Shown one piece after another: positions 54,125 through 63,860 of a stretch of 64,000 bases of DNA. The notes beneath the pieces were generated by a model. It made no database searches and had not been told where the DNA came from. It worked only from the letters and a program-made list of their open reading frames with translations. How positions within the stretch are numbered: the stretch's first letter is position 1; each line of letters begins with the position of its first letter. The translations under genes were made by a program, and so were the position numbers. The DNA is from Psychrobacter proteolyticus (GTDB lineage Bacteria > Pseudomonadota > Gammaproteobacteria > Pseudomonadales > Moraxellaceae), in assembly GCF_003350005.1 (NCBI RefSeq), contig NZ_QLKS01000001.1, forward strand, positions 787,946-851,945, in the 5' to 3' direction.

Positions 54125-55765
54125 ATGCAAAAATCATTTTTTAAACTGACGATGTTGGCCACGCTTATCTTGGGTGTAAGCGCCTGTAGTGGAGACAACA
54201 AAACCACCGACGACTCTGCTGCCAGCTCAGACGCAAAAGCCGCCAAAACATTGCTTTATTGTTCAGAAGGTAGCCCTGCTGGTTTCGATCCAGCACAGTA
54301 CACCGCGGGGACAGATTTTGATGCAAGCGCCTACCCTATTTATAACGGTTTGGTGCAGTTCAAAAGAGATGGTACTGAGGTTCAGCCAGGACTGGCTGAA
54401 AGCTGGGATATTAGCGAAGACGGCAAGACTTACACTTTTAACCTACGTAAAGGCGTCAAGTTCGGTAAAACGGATTATTTCACGCCAAGCCGCGACTTTA
54501 ACGCAGACGACCTTATTTTTACGCTAGAACGTCTTACCAATCCAGACTTTGAATTCAACAAAGCCTATCCAGCTGAGTTCCCATATTCGGTTGGCATGGG
54601 ACTACCTGATATTATTTCTAACATTGAAAAAGTTGACGATTACACGGTAAAGGTCACCCTAAGCGAGACCAACGCGCCATTTTTACAGAACTTAGCAATG
54701 CCGTTCGCTTATATCAACTCTGCTGAATATGCAGACAAGTTAATGGCTTCTGGTAATGCCGCTGACCTTAATACTAAACCGGTTGGTACTGGACCTTTTG
54801 TCTTTACTTCTTATCAGAAAGACGCGCAAATTCGTTATACCAAAAACCCAGACTATTGGGACAAAGATAACATCTATATCGACAACCTCGTGTTCGTTAT
54901 CACCAAAGATTCAGCGGTTCGCGCACAAAAAGTTCAAGCTGGCGAATGTCATGTATCGGCATATCCAAAGCCTGCCGAAATTGAATCGGTCAAAAAATCA
55001 GGTAAAGTCACCGTTCTTGATCAACCAGGTTTTAACGTCGGCTATGTAGGCTACAACGTCGAAAAACCGAAGCTTAGTGATCTTAAAGTTCGTCAAGCAT
55101 TAGATATGGCGATTAATAAAGACGCGATTATTAATGCCGTTTATCAAAGCGAAGGTCTAAAAGCGACCAACCCAATGCCACCTACGCAGTGGGGTTACGA
55201 CGAGTCGCTTAAAGATGCGCCTTATGATGTTGAAAAAGCAAAAGCGCTAATCAAAGAAGCAGGTGCTGATAACATGAGCATCGACTTATGGTACATGCCT
55301 GTCCAACGTCCTTACAACCCCAATGCCAAACTAATGGCTGAAATGTTGCAAGCAGATTGGGCGAAGATTGGCGTTAATACCAAGCTGGTAACCTATGAGT
55401 GGGGCGAGTATCTAAAACGCGCTGCTAAAGGTGAGCCTGACGTGATCTTGGCAGGTTGGACTGGCGACAATGGTGATCCAGACAACTGGCTAGGCTCATT
55501 ATTGTCTTGTGACGCGGTCGGTGGTAATAACTACTCACGCTGGTGTAATAAAGACTTTGATAATTTAGTGATGAAAGCGCGTCAGGTGACCAATCAAGAT
55601 GAGCGTGTTAATGACTATGTGCAAGCTCAGCAAATATTCAAAGAGCAACTTCCTTGGACGACAATGGCGCATTCGGTAGTAACCGTATTCACTGCACCAA
55701 ACGTTGTGGATTTCAAAATCAGTCCGCTTGGTGCCGTACGCTTCGATGGCGTGAAGGTCGAATAG
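54125..55765 (+). CDS. dppA: Dipeptide ABC transporter substrate-binding lipoprotein (DppA-like)
   Basis: The 546-residue protein has a lipoprotein signal with lipobox VSAC (Cys20) and the SBP_bac_5 fold. Diagnostic stretches are YCSEGSPAGFDPAQYTAGTD, LAESWDISEDGKTYTFNLRK and the hinge segment KDAQIRYTKNPDYWDK. Such proteins bind dipeptides, and in some species heme or delta-aminolevulinate. The partner genes dppBCDF follow in order. Two hairpins separate it from dppB. Confidence 0.93.
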   Translation: MQKSFFKLTMLATLILGVSACSGDNKTTDDSAASSDAKAAKTLLYCSEGSPAGFDPAQYTAGTDFDASAYPIYNGLVQFKRDGTEVQPGLAESWDISEDGKTYTFNLRKGVKFGKTDYFTPSRDFNADDLIFTLERLTNPDFEFNKAYPAEFPYSVGMGLPDIISNIEKVDDYTVKVTLSETNAPFLQNLAMPFAYINSAEYADKLMASGNAADLNTKPVGTGPFVFTSYQKDAQIRYTKNPDYWDKDNIYIDNLVFVITKDSAVRAQKVQAGECHVSAYPKPAEIESVKKSGKVTVLDQPGFNVGYVGYNVEKPKLSDLKVRQALDMAINKDAIINAVYQSEGLKATNPMPPTQWGYDESLKDAPYDVEKAKALIKEAGADNMSIDLWYMPVQRPYNPNAKLMAEMLQADWAKIGVNTKLVTYEWGEYLKRAAKGEPDVILAGWTGDNGDPDNWLGSLLSCDAVGGNNYSRWCNKDFDNLVMKARQVTNQDERVNDYVQAQQIFKEQLPWTTMAHSVVTVFTAPNVVDFKISPLGAVRFDGVKVE

Positions 55766-55812
55766 CCTTAGCTAATTAAGTCCGGTACAACATGCACTAT
55801 TATTTAATTTGT

Positions 55813-55847
55813 ATTCGGCTGGCTCAGAATCTCTGATCCAGCCGAAT
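55813..55847 (+). other. First hairpin between dppA and dppB
   Basis: A stem of 10 + 5 base pairs with one internal mismatch (55813-55828 with 55832-55847) has the loop ATC and core ATTCGGCTGG. There is only a weak T tail, so it is better read as an mRNA-stabilising or attenuating structure. Confidence 0.6.
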
Positions 55848-55868
55848 TTATATGAGTTAAATACTTTT

Positions 55869-55901
55869 CATTTAAGTGCTTATCATTTAAGCACTTAAAT
55901 G
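55869..55901 (+). other. Second hairpin between dppA and dppB
   Basis: CATTTAAGTGCTTA (55869-55882) and TAAGCACTTAAATG (55888-55901) form a perfect 14-bp stem with a 5-base loop. No T-run follows. With the first hairpin it forms a tandem structure in the operon spacer. Confidence 0.6.
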
Positions 55902-55968
55902 CATGGTCACGGACTACCTCATTCATTGCTACCACTCCACTCATTGAATCACAACTATTGAGCAGCCC

Positions 55969-56985
55969 ATGCTACTTTATATTCTGCGCCGTATTGCCAT
56001 TCTCATTCCTGTCTATCTTGGCTTAACGCTATCGACCTTTACGTTGATCCGTCTCGTACCGGGCGATGCTGTCGAGATCATGATGGGCGAGCGTATGGTC
56101 GATCCAGAGCTACATGCTCGCGCCTTAGAAAGACTTGGATTAGATAAACCACTCGTTGTCCAATATTGGGACTATTTGACGGGTATATTGACCGGTGACT
56201 TTGGTCAGTCTTTCCGTACTCGTTCTCCTGTATTACAAGACTTTTTTGCTCACTTCGTACCAACCTTAGAGCTAGCGTTGTGCGCGATTGTCATTGCTAG
56301 TGTTATTGGTGTTAGCTTAGGCATCTTTGCCGCCTTACGCCGTGGTACTTGGATTGACTATACCCTGATGTCAGGAGCACTGGCAGGATACTCTATGCCC
56401 ATCTACTTATTGGGGCCTATCCTAACGGGTATATTCGCTCACTATCTCGGCCTTTTACCCGTTGCTGGAGTAATTTCTGTCGCACAGTTCTTAGATGTCC
56501 AACCACTGTACGGTTCATGGTTACTTGGCTCTCTCACATCAGGAGAACCTGGCGCATTCTGGAATGTGGTCAAACACTTTATTTTACCTTCAATTGCCTT
56601 ATCGACTATCCCACTCGCCATGATCGCGCGGATGACGCGCTCTGCGATGTTAGAGGTGTTGGATGAAGACTATGTACGTACTGCCAGAGCCAAAGGCTTA
56701 TCACCACGCCGCGTGATAATGATACACGTGATGCGTAATGCTTTGATTACTGTGGTCACTGTTGTTGGCTTACAAATGGCGACGTTGCTTGCAGGCGCGA
56801 TTATCACTGAGACTATCTTTAGCTGGCCGGGCGTTGGTAATTGGCTCCTCGATGGATTTTTCACTCGTGATTACCCCATTGTGCAAAACGGTATTTTATT
56901 GGTCGCCACTGCCCTGATTTTGGTCAGTTTATTTATTGATATTTTGTATGGTCTGATCAATCCACGTATTCGACATACCTCTTAA
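55969..56985 (+). CDS. dppB: Dipeptide ABC transporter permease (DppB-like)
   Basis: The 338-residue protein has six predicted helices and the binding-protein-dependent permease signature in YVRTARAKGLSPRRVIMIHV (about 234-253), whose EAA loop contacts the ATPases. The start RRIAILIPVYLGLTLSTF is that of DppB. It pairs with DppC to form the channel. The ribosome site before ATG 55969 is weak. Confidence 0.92.
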   Translation: MLLYILRRIAILIPVYLGLTLSTFTLIRLVPGDAVEIMMGERMVDPELHARALERLGLDKPLVVQYWDYLTGILTGDFGQSFRTRSPVLQDFFAHFVPTLELALCAIVIASVIGVSLGIFAALRRGTWIDYTLMSGALAGYSMPIYLLGPILTGIFAHYLGLLPVAGVISVAQFLDVQPLYGSWLLGSLTSGEPGAFWNVVKHFILPSIALSTIPLAMIARMTRSAMLEVLDEDYVRTARAKGLSPRRVIMIHVMRNALITVVTVVGLQMATLLAGAIITETIFSWPGVGNWLLDGFFTRDYPIVQNGILLVATALILVSLFIDILYGLINPRIRHTS

Positions 56986-57118
56986 TTTCACATTGATAAA
57001 TACTCATATTATAAATAGTGATGATTGGCGCTCAAGTGATGTTTTAGCAATGCTTAGTACTTTTTTGGGAATAAGATTCTAAAAAATGTCACTGCGCTAG
57101 CCACTATAGGAACTGCTC

Positions 57119-58033
57119 ATGAAGCCTTCTGTTCTCCCCTCTGATGTCAACCTCATGGCCGCCACACCGCCATCGTCTTGGCAGCTATTTTTATCGACGT
57201 TTTGCCGCAATAAAGGCGCGGTACTTGGTTTTATTGTATTGGCATTGATGGTCATCATTGCCATACTCGCGCCCACTATTGCACCCCATGACCCTTATGA
57301 ATTATTTACCGGCCAAGAGCAATTACCGCCAGCTTTCTTGAGTGGCGGCGATGCGATGTTTTGGCTAGGTACTGATGATGCCGGACGAGATACCTTGTCT
57401 CGGGTGATGTATGGCGCGCGTTATTCTCTGTTTATTGGTCTGAGCGCTACGACCCTTGCCATGCTGGTCGGGATTTCATTAGGACTTAGTGCCGCATTTT
57501 GGCCCAAGGTTTGGGGCAAAGCAGTCATGCTGGTCAATGATATTTTGATGTCTTATCCCAGCTTACTATTGGCCATCATTATTGCCGCTATCTTAGGGCC
57601 ATCTATGACCAATACGATTATTACGATTGCACTGGTCTGTACGCCGCCCTTTATTCGTCTGACTCGCGCCACCGCGATGGTAGAGCTACAACGTGAGTAC
57701 TTTATCGCCTCGCAGGTGATGGGTGCGGGCGTACTTCGCCTATTGTTTATCACCATTTTGCCCAACTGTATGGCGCCGCTTATCGTACAAGCAACGATGA
57801 TTTTCTCTTCTGCTATTTTAGAAGCGGGTGCGATTGGTTTCTTAGGCTTTGGTGTACAGCCACCTGATGCTGAATGGGGCGCGATGCTCGGTACGGCTCG
57901 TCAGTATATTCAAAGTAATGTTTGGCTAGCTATTTGGCCAGGTGTCGCTATCTTCTTGGCTGCATTGTCGATTAACTTGACCGGTGATGGCCTGCGTGAC
58001 GCGCTCGATCCCAAATTAAAGCAGGTGACCTAA
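57119..58033 (+). CDS. dppC: Dipeptide ABC transporter permease (DppC-like)
   Basis: The 304-residue protein has six predicted helices and the same EAA loop type ([19 protein letters not shown]). [18 protein letters not shown] is the characteristic DppC/OppC motif. AGGA precedes the ATG. Its stop is one base from dppD, so the following gene is coupled. It lies 133 bases from dppB. Confidence 0.92.
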   Translation: MKPSVLPSDVNLMAATPPSSWQLFLSTFCRNKGAVLGFIVLALMVIIAILAPTIAPHDPYELFTGQEQLPPAFLSGGDAMFWLGTDDAGRDTLSRVMYGARYSLFIGLSATTLAMLVGISLGLSAAFWPKVWGKAVMLVNDILMSYPSLLLAIIIAAILGPSMTNTIITIALVCTPPFIRLTRATAMVELQREYFIASQVMGAGVLRLLFITILPNCMAPLIVQATMIFSSAILEAGAIGFLGFGVQPPDAEWGAMLGTARQYIQSNVWLAIWPGVAIFLAALSINLTGDGLRDALDPKLKQVT

Positions 58034-58034
58034 G

Positions 58035-58907
58035 ATGACTGAACCATTAATTAAAACACCTACCACTCACACTTCTATGAATGGCGCATCAACAAAAGAA
58101 TCACCGTTGCTGTTAGATATTGAAAATCTGTCGGTCACTTTTGGTCAAGGAAGGCGTGCCTTTCGTGCCGTCGATGATGTGTCGTTAAAAATCACACAAG
58201 GTGAAGTCATCGCCGTCGTGGGTGAATCCGGCTCAGGCAAGTCGGTCACTATGATGGCGCTGATGGGACTATTGCCGCCGTCTGCGACCGTCCGTGCCAA
58301 GCGGGTGATGTTTGATGATAAAGATATGCTCAGTATGCCTGCCAAAGAAAAACGCGGCATCATTGGCAAAGACATCTCTATGATTTTTCAAAACGCCATG
58401 TCTTGCCTCAATCCAAGCTTTACCGTTGAGATGCAGTTGGGTGAAGTACTACGTAAGCATCTAGGTCTACGCGGTGCCGCAGTACAGGCACGTATATTAG
58501 AGCTGCTAGAACTGGTCGAAATGCCTGACGCCAAAAACCGACTCAAAGTCTATCCGCATCAACTCTCAGGTGGCATGAGCCAGCGCGTTATGATTGCAAT
58601 GGCGCTTGCTTGCGAACCAAAACTGCTCATCGCAGATGAACCGACTACGGCTCTGGATGTCACCGTACAAGCGCAAATCATGGATTTGCTCGGTCGATTG
58701 CAACGTGAAAAACAAATGGCGATGGTTTTGATTACTCATGATCTAGGCCTTGTCGCACAAAACTCACGTGATGTTGCGGTCATGTATGCTGGACAAGTGG
58801 TTGAAACCAGTACCGTGCCAGAGATTTTTCAACATCCTGCACACCCTTATACAGAGGCGCTATTACAAGCCATTCCTGACACCTATTTTGGATACACCGA
58901 ATGGTAA
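58035..58907 (+). CDS. dppD: Dipeptide ABC transporter ATPase (DppD-like), C-terminal tail missing
   Basis: The 290-residue ATPase has Walker A GESGSGKS, the signature [16 protein letters not shown], and Walker [13 protein letters not shown]. It stops at FGYTEW, just after [13 protein letters not shown], and so lacks the usual oligopeptide/dipeptide C-terminal domain with its cysteine cluster, which is about 30-40 residues and present in the partner DppF. The +1 frame stays open from before the stop to a TGA overlapping the dppF ATG, consistent with an older reading frame lost by a frameshift. The catalytic domain is intact. Confidence 0.85.
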   Translation: MTEPLIKTPTTHTSMNGASTKESPLLLDIENLSVTFGQGRRAFRAVDDVSLKITQGEVIAVVGESGSGKSVTMMALMGLLPPSATVRAKRVMFDDKDMLSMPAKEKRGIIGKDISMIFQNAMSCLNPSFTVEMQLGEVLRKHLGLRGAAVQARILELLELVEMPDAKNRLKVYPHQLSGGMSQRVMIAMALACEPKLLIADEPTTALDVTVQAQIMDLLGRLQREKQMAMVLITHDLGLVAQNSRDVAVMYAGQVVETSTVPEIFQHPAHPYTEALLQAIPDTYFGYTEW

Positions 58908-58979
58908 GGTACGCTGTATTCATGCTGATCCTTCTTCTCGCAACCCTATCTCTCACGCTGCTATTTTGGAGTCACAAGT

Positions 58980-59951
58980 ATGAGCAATAAAGTGGTTTTA
59001 AAAGCAGACAATTTACACAAGCATTACCCAGTATCGCAAGGATTGGGTAAACCAAAAGCGTATGTCAAAGCCCTAAACGGTATCTCATTCGAGCTTGAAG
59101 CTGGCAAGACACTCGCCGTCGTTGGTGAGTCAGGCTGCGGCAAATCCACCCTTGCCCGCCAGTTAACGCTAATCGAAGCGCCTACGCAGGGCGAGCTATT
59201 TATCAATGATGAAGGCACCACTGGCTATAGCAGAAAAGCGTTAAAAGAGCTACGTACCGAAATTCAAATGGTCTTCCAAAACCCTTATGGTAGCTTAAAC
59301 CCGCGTCATACTATCGCCTATCAACTGACGGAGCCGTTGGATATTCATACCAATCTGTCTAAAGAAGAAAAGCGTGACAAAATCAACGAGATGATGAGAA
59401 ATGTCGGCCTACGTCCTGAACATGCTGGACGTTTTCCACATATGTTTTCAGGAGGTCAGCGCCAGCGGATTGCCCTCGCCCGCGCCATGATGCTCAATCC
59501 CAAAATTGTCGTGGCTGATGAGCCGACCTCCGCACTCGATGTTTCCATTCAGGCGCAGGTTCTAAATCTATTTATGGATTTGCAGGATGAGTATCGTACC
59601 GCTTACGTCTTTATCTCGCACAATTTGTCGGTCGTGCGCCACGTCGCTGATGATGTGATGGTCATGTATTTGGGTCAAGCTGTTGAACACGGCCCCAAAG
59701 AAGCGATTTATAACGCGCCAAAACATCCGTATACCATCGCGTTACTGGCGGCTGCACCAACGGTAAATGGCCATAAAAATGATTTGACCCTACAAGGTGA
59801 GCTACCAAGTCCGCTTAATCCACCAAGTGGCTGCGCCCTACATAAACGCTGCCCCTATGCCAAGCAGCAATGCAGCGAAATAGAGCCACAACTGCGCGAA
59901 TGGGACGGTCGATTGGTTGCTTGTTTACGTTTAGAAGAGATATATGGTTAA
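58980..59951 (+). CDS. dppF: Dipeptide ABC transporter ATPase (DppF-like)
   Basis: The 323-residue ATPase has Walker A GESGCGKS, signature FSGGQRQRIALARAM and Walker B VVADEPTSALD. The C-terminal oligo_HPY region with GCALHKRCPYAKQQC carries the expected cysteines. It pairs with DppD to power uptake. Its ATG overlaps a TGA of the +1 frame downstream of dppD, an arrangement typical of translational coupling. Confidence 0.93.
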   Translation: MSNKVVLKADNLHKHYPVSQGLGKPKAYVKALNGISFELEAGKTLAVVGESGCGKSTLARQLTLIEAPTQGELFINDEGTTGYSRKALKELRTEIQMVFQNPYGSLNPRHTIAYQLTEPLDIHTNLSKEEKRDKINEMMRNVGLRPEHAGRFPHMFSGGQRQRIALARAMMLNPKIVVADEPTSALDVSIQAQVLNLFMDLQDEYRTAYVFISHNLSVVRHVADDVMVMYLGQAVEHGPKEAIYNAPKHPYTIALLAAAPTVNGHKNDLTLQGELPSPLNPPSGCALHKRCPYAKQQCSEIEPQLREWDGRLVACLRLEEIYG

Positions 59952-59963
59952 GGTGATTAACGA

Positions 59964-60998
59964 CTAATCAATATTTACCACACCGCGACACTTAGGAAAT
60001 TGACTACAACCAAAAAAGGTCTGACCTTGATTCAGGCCTTTTTTTGCTACTCTCTTAATCATCTCACCGTTACACCTTGGACAGATTGGTATTTGGACAA
60101 GATTAGCGGCATTGTCTGTCGCTTCAATTATCGCAGGTTCATTAACTTTTGGCTCAGACTCTACAACCTCAAACGGCGTTATAAACACTTTATTGGCCAT
60201 ATCATGCGACATACTGGTATGTGGTGTAATTGTTTGCTTGGTTTCCAGATTATTAACGGGTAACTCGCTAGATTCAATCTCAGTTTGACCAGACCATCGA
60301 TGTACTTCCCTACTTTTTAGGGTAGCTCGTTTAGGGGTTTCTTTTACGATCGGCTCTGGCGTAGGCTTAATAGCCACTTTAGCAACTGGTTTATCATTAG
60401 CGTTACTTCTAGGCTTTTTATTTGATGGGCTATGCTTGTCTTTGAGATATGCTTTATGCTGTCGATTGGTGCGCCACGACTTACTAAATCTATTGCTTTC
60501 TATCTGCTCGACAATTGATATAACCTCGTTTTCAGTCAGTAGCTTATTTTGTTTCTTCTTAACATAAGAGACCATACCACTCGTCAATACGTGTTCGGGC
60601 AACTCATCGCGGGTTTTTAGCTCACATTCACCGATGAAGGCAATCATCGAATGAAAGTAGCTCAGCTCCAAACCTAATAAATCTGCGAGCGTCTTAATGT
60701 GCAAGTAGTTTTGGCGCAATGGGTTTTGGAATTTGAATTTACTTCCATTAGGAAAGGCTTGCGTCCACTGCCCTTGTTTCTCGCTACCATATATCCAGCC
60801 TTTATAGTTCTTGGTTTCGATGACAAAGATACCGTATACAGAAACGATAATATGATCGATTTGTGTACTGCCGCCATTGGCTCGTGGCAAAGTAATACCG
60901 TTTAATCGGTGGTAAACATCTTTTTCAAGCTTTAACCACATGGCGACATTGATAACGGTCTCGCCTAGAAAGCCTTTAAAGGTGGATTTGATGGACAT
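59964..60998 (-). CDS. NERD-domain protein with C-terminal zinc finger
   Basis: From ATG 60998 the protein is 344 residues; the earlier in-frame start adds a hydrophobic stretch but has weak support. The N-terminal half holds a NERD nuclease-related domain (FLGETVINVAMWLKL, IDHIIVSVYGIFVIETKNYKG), with the Asp and Glu-X-Lys pattern of the restriction-endonuclease fold. The middle is a low-complexity linker. The C-terminus is a topoisomerase-type four-cysteine zinc finger (CPRCNGEMIKRV, GCSQFPKCRG). It probably handles DNA. It converges on dppF. Confidence 0.82.
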   Translation of the reverse strand: MSIKSTFKGFLGETVINVAMWLKLEKDVYHRLNGITLPRANGGSTQIDHIIVSVYGIFVIETKNYKGWIYGSEKQGQWTQAFPNGSKFKFQNPLRQNYLHIKTLADLLGLELSYFHSMIAFIGECELKTRDELPEHVLTSGMVSYVKKKQNKLLTENEVISIVEQIESNRFSKSWRTNRQHKAYLKDKHSPSNKKPRSNANDKPVAKVAIKPTPEPIVKETPKRATLKSREVHRWSGQTEIESSELPVNNLETKQTITPHTSMSHDMANKVFITPFEVVESEPKVNEPAIIEATDNAANLVQIPICPRCNGEMIKRVAKKGLNQGQTFFGCSQFPKCRGVVNID

Positions 60999-61073
60999 GG
61001 TTTTTTTCTTGAAAGTGGTTATGAAAAAATAAATAACGTTCAATATCAATATACTAATTACTTTTGGTTAAAA

Positions 61074-61730
61074 TTACCGATCTACAATTGCTGTTCTGAC
61101 GATAGTTAAACCAATGACGCCAAGCAATGCCCCTGTAACTTTATCGATGTAATAAGCAACTTGGGTAAATTTAGCGCGTACTTTGCGAGTCGACAATAGA
61201 AATATGACAGCAGTGTCCCACGCGAATACCACAACAGTCATCCAAATACCTAAGCCCAATTTGAACACAAAACTTATTTCTGGTGTCAACACTACAGTGA
61301 ATAAACTGAGATAAAAGAGTAGATTTTTAGGATTAAATATTCCAGACAAAAACCCTGCAGTAAATTCTTTTAAAAAAGTTGTCTTAGGTATATTTGAATG
61401 GGCTGATTGGGCTACCTGAAATTGGTCATACGCATCTTTTCGTGCACGTAACGCCTGTATCCCAAGGTACATTAAAAACAACCCACCAATGATTTTTAGC
61501 GTAATCATAATAGGTGCAGAGGCGGCTAAAATTGAGCCAACACCAATTAGACATAGACCAATGTACACTGCATTAGCAAAGGTGATACCGAGCGCAACCC
61601 CTATTGCATCTTTACTGTCGTTCTTAATCGCACTCTTTACGATCAATACAAAATCTGGTCCAGGACTCAATAGTGCAAGAAAATGCGCCAAGCCGACCGT
61701 GATAAAAATACTCAACAAATCCCAGTTCAT
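61074..61730 (-). CDS. LysE/RhtB-family exporter
   Basis: The 218-residue protein has about six predicted helices and the LysE start HFLALLSPGPDFVLIVKSA (about 16-34), with GIFNPKNLLFYLSLF later. The family exports amino acids such as lysine, threonine or homoserine. GGAAT precedes the ATG. It is a single gene 25 bases downstream-facing from the NERD gene, between it and transketolase. The substrate is unknown. Confidence 0.9.
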   Translation of the reverse strand: MNWDLLSIFITVGLAHFLALLSPGPDFVLIVKSAIKNDSKDAIGVALGITFANAVYIGLCLIGVGSILAASAPIMITLKIIGGLFLMYLGIQALRARKDAYDQFQVAQSAHSNIPKTTFLKEFTAGFLSGIFNPKNLLFYLSLFTVVLTPEISFVFKLGLGIWMTVVVFAWDTAVIFLLSTRKVRAKFTQVAYYIDKVTGALLGVIGLTIVRTAIVDR

Positions 61731-61802
61731 AATTATTCCGTACTCTGTTTTTTTTAATTATGGACTAAATACCACTATGAATACACTGATTATTTAGCCA
61801 AT

Positions 61803-61839
61803 AAAAAAAGCCACCAGATTTCTCTAGTGGCTCTTTTTT
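61803..61839. terminator. Terminator after transketolase
   Basis: A stem of GCCAC (61810-61814) and GTGGC (61827-61831), extended by AGA/TCT after one mismatch, is flanked by A7 and T6 runs. Read on the minus strand it ends the transketolase transcript. Confidence 0.75.
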
Positions 61840-61862
61840 AAACACTAACTAAGTTAGGTTTA

Positions 61863-63860
61863 TTACACCAAACTATTTACCGCTTCGACCACAGCATCAG
61901 TCGTAATACCAAACTCTTTATACAAGTCACTTGCAGGAGCAGATTCGCCATAAGTCGTCATACCGATGACTTTGCCATCTAGACCAACGAACTTATACCA
62001 GTAATCTACATGCGCGGCTTCTACTGCGACGCGAGCACGAATATTGGCAGGTAATACGGCTTCGCGATAGCTAGCATCTTGCTCAACGAAAATCTCTGCA
62101 CATGGCATAGACACCACACGGACACCAACACCATTTGCGCTCAATGCTTGATACGCTTCCATCGCAAGGCCAACTTCTGAACCAGTAGCGATGATGATCG
62201 CTTGTAGCTCGCCTTGTTCTTTCGCAAGCACATAACCACCTTTGGTGATGTTCGCTACTTGCTCGCTGTCGCGCGCTTGATGCGGCAGACTCTGACGGCT
62301 AAAGATCAATGCTGATGGGTTATTTTCTGATTTGATCGCTTCTACCCAAGCACTAGCAGACTCGGTCGCATCGCACGGACGCCATGTACGTAGATTTGGC
62401 GTGGTACGTAGGCTAGTCAATTGCTCAACTGGCTGATGCGTTGGGCCATCTTCACCCAGACCGATAGAGTCATGCGTATAGACATGGATGACGCGCTGCT
62501 TCATGAGTGCGCCCATACGTACTGCGTTACGTGCGTATTCCATAAACATCAGGAACGTCGCTACGTAAGGGATAAAGCCGCCATGCAATGCGATACCATT
62601 GGCAATCGCAGTCATACCAAACTCGCGTACGCCGTAATAGATATAGTTACCGTCAGCGTCTTTTTCGATGCCTTTAGCGCCTTTGAATAGCGTCAGGTTT
62701 GAACCAGCTAGGTCGGCTGAACCGCCCAATAGTTCTGGCAATAATGGCTGCAAGCTGTTGATAGCATTTTGGCTGGCTTTACGACTAGCGACATCACCGC
62801 CCGCTTCTTGCGTTTGCTGAATATAGGCTTGCGCTTGGCTAGCAAAGTCATCAGGCAACTCGCCATTTAGACGACGTGATAGTTCTGCTGCAAGCTCTGG
62901 ATAGGCTTTTTTATATGCTTCAAAGTCCGCGTCCCAGTTCTTTTGCTGTACATCGCCTTTGGCTTTGGCATCCCATGCTTCATAGATTTCGTCATCTAAT
63001 TCAAATGGGGCATGTTTCCAAGATAGCGCATCACGAGTCAAGGCAATCTCGTCATCACCAAGTGGAGCACCATGACTGGCTGCTAGACCTTGTTTGTTCG
63101 GGCTACCAGCACCAATTGTGGTTTTACAAATAATTAGACTTGGCTTAGTAGTCTCTGCAATCGCTTGCTCAGTTGCTTGTGTGATTGCATCAGTATCATG
63201 GCCATCGACTTTGATCACTTGCCAGCCGTATGACTCAAAGCGCACTTCAGTATCATCAGTGAACCAGCCTTCGACATTACCATCGATAGAGATGCCATTG
63301 TCATCGTAGAAGAATACCAATTTGCCAAGCGCCAACGTGCCAGCCAGTGAGCAAACTTCATGACTGATACCTTCCATCAAGCACCCATCGCCCAAGAACG
63401 CATAAGTATGATGATCGACGACGTTATGACCGTCACGGTTGAACTGTGCGGCTAGGGTTTTTTCTGCAATCGCAAAACCAACGGCATTAGCAATACCTTG
63501 TCCTAGTGGACCAGTCGTCGTTTCTACACCAGGCGTATAACCAAGTTCAGGATGCCCTGGGGTTTTTGAATGCAGCTGACGGAAACCTTTAAGGTCATCA
63601 ACGCTCACATCATAACCTGATAAATGTAGCAATGAATAAATAAGCATCGAGCCATGACCGTTTGACAGTACAAAGCGATCACGGTTGTGCCAATTAGGAT
63701 CAGCTGGATTGTGCTTCAAAAATTTGCGCCACAAAACTTCGGCAATATCAGCCATACCCATTGGCGCACCCGGATGTCCAGAGTTGGCTTTTTGAACCGC
63801 GTCAAACGACAGTACACGGATGGCATTGGCTAGTTTACGTTCGCTAATTGGAGCTGGCAT
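61863..63860 (-). CDS. tkt: Transketolase
   Basis: The 665-residue enzyme has all main transketolase features: [15 protein letters not shown] at the start, the thiamine-pyrophosphate motif [12 protein letters not shown] followed by NGISIDG (about 155-195), and the pyrimidine-domain [15 protein letters not shown] with the catalytic histidine. It exchanges two-carbon units in the non-oxidative pentose phosphate pathway and feeds sugars to glycolysis. It starts at ATG 63860. A GAPDH-family gene lies at 46266-47426 but is not contiguous. Confidence 0.96.
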   Translation of the reverse strand: MPAPISERKLANAIRVLSFDAVQKANSGHPGAPMGMADIAEVLWRKFLKHNPADPNWHNRDRFVLSNGHGSMLIYSLLHLSGYDVSVDDLKGFRQLHSKTPGHPELGYTPGVETTTGPLGQGIANAVGFAIAEKTLAAQFNRDGHNVVDHHTYAFLGDGCLMEGISHEVCSLAGTLALGKLVFFYDDNGISIDGNVEGWFTDDTEVRFESYGWQVIKVDGHDTDAITQATEQAIAETTKPSLIICKTTIGAGSPNKQGLAASHGAPLGDDEIALTRDALSWKHAPFELDDEIYEAWDAKAKGDVQQKNWDADFEAYKKAYPELAAELSRRLNGELPDDFASQAQAYIQQTQEAGGDVASRKASQNAINSLQPLLPELLGGSADLAGSNLTLFKGAKGIEKDADGNYIYYGVREFGMTAIANGIALHGGFIPYVATFLMFMEYARNAVRMGALMKQRVIHVYTHDSIGLGEDGPTHQPVEQLTSLRTTPNLRTWRPCDATESASAWVEAIKSENNPSALIFSRQSLPHQARDSEQVANITKGGYVLAKEQGELQAIIIATGSEVGLAMEAYQALSANGVGVRVVSMPCAEIFVEQDASYREAVLPANIRARVAVEAAHVDYWYKFVGLDGKVIGMTTYGESAPASDLYKEFGITTDAVVEAVNSLV

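Noticed and set aside
59964..61730. The NERD protein and LysE exporter as part of a defence island
   Set aside because: No restriction, toxin or phage genes are nearby; the neighbours are transport and central metabolism genes.
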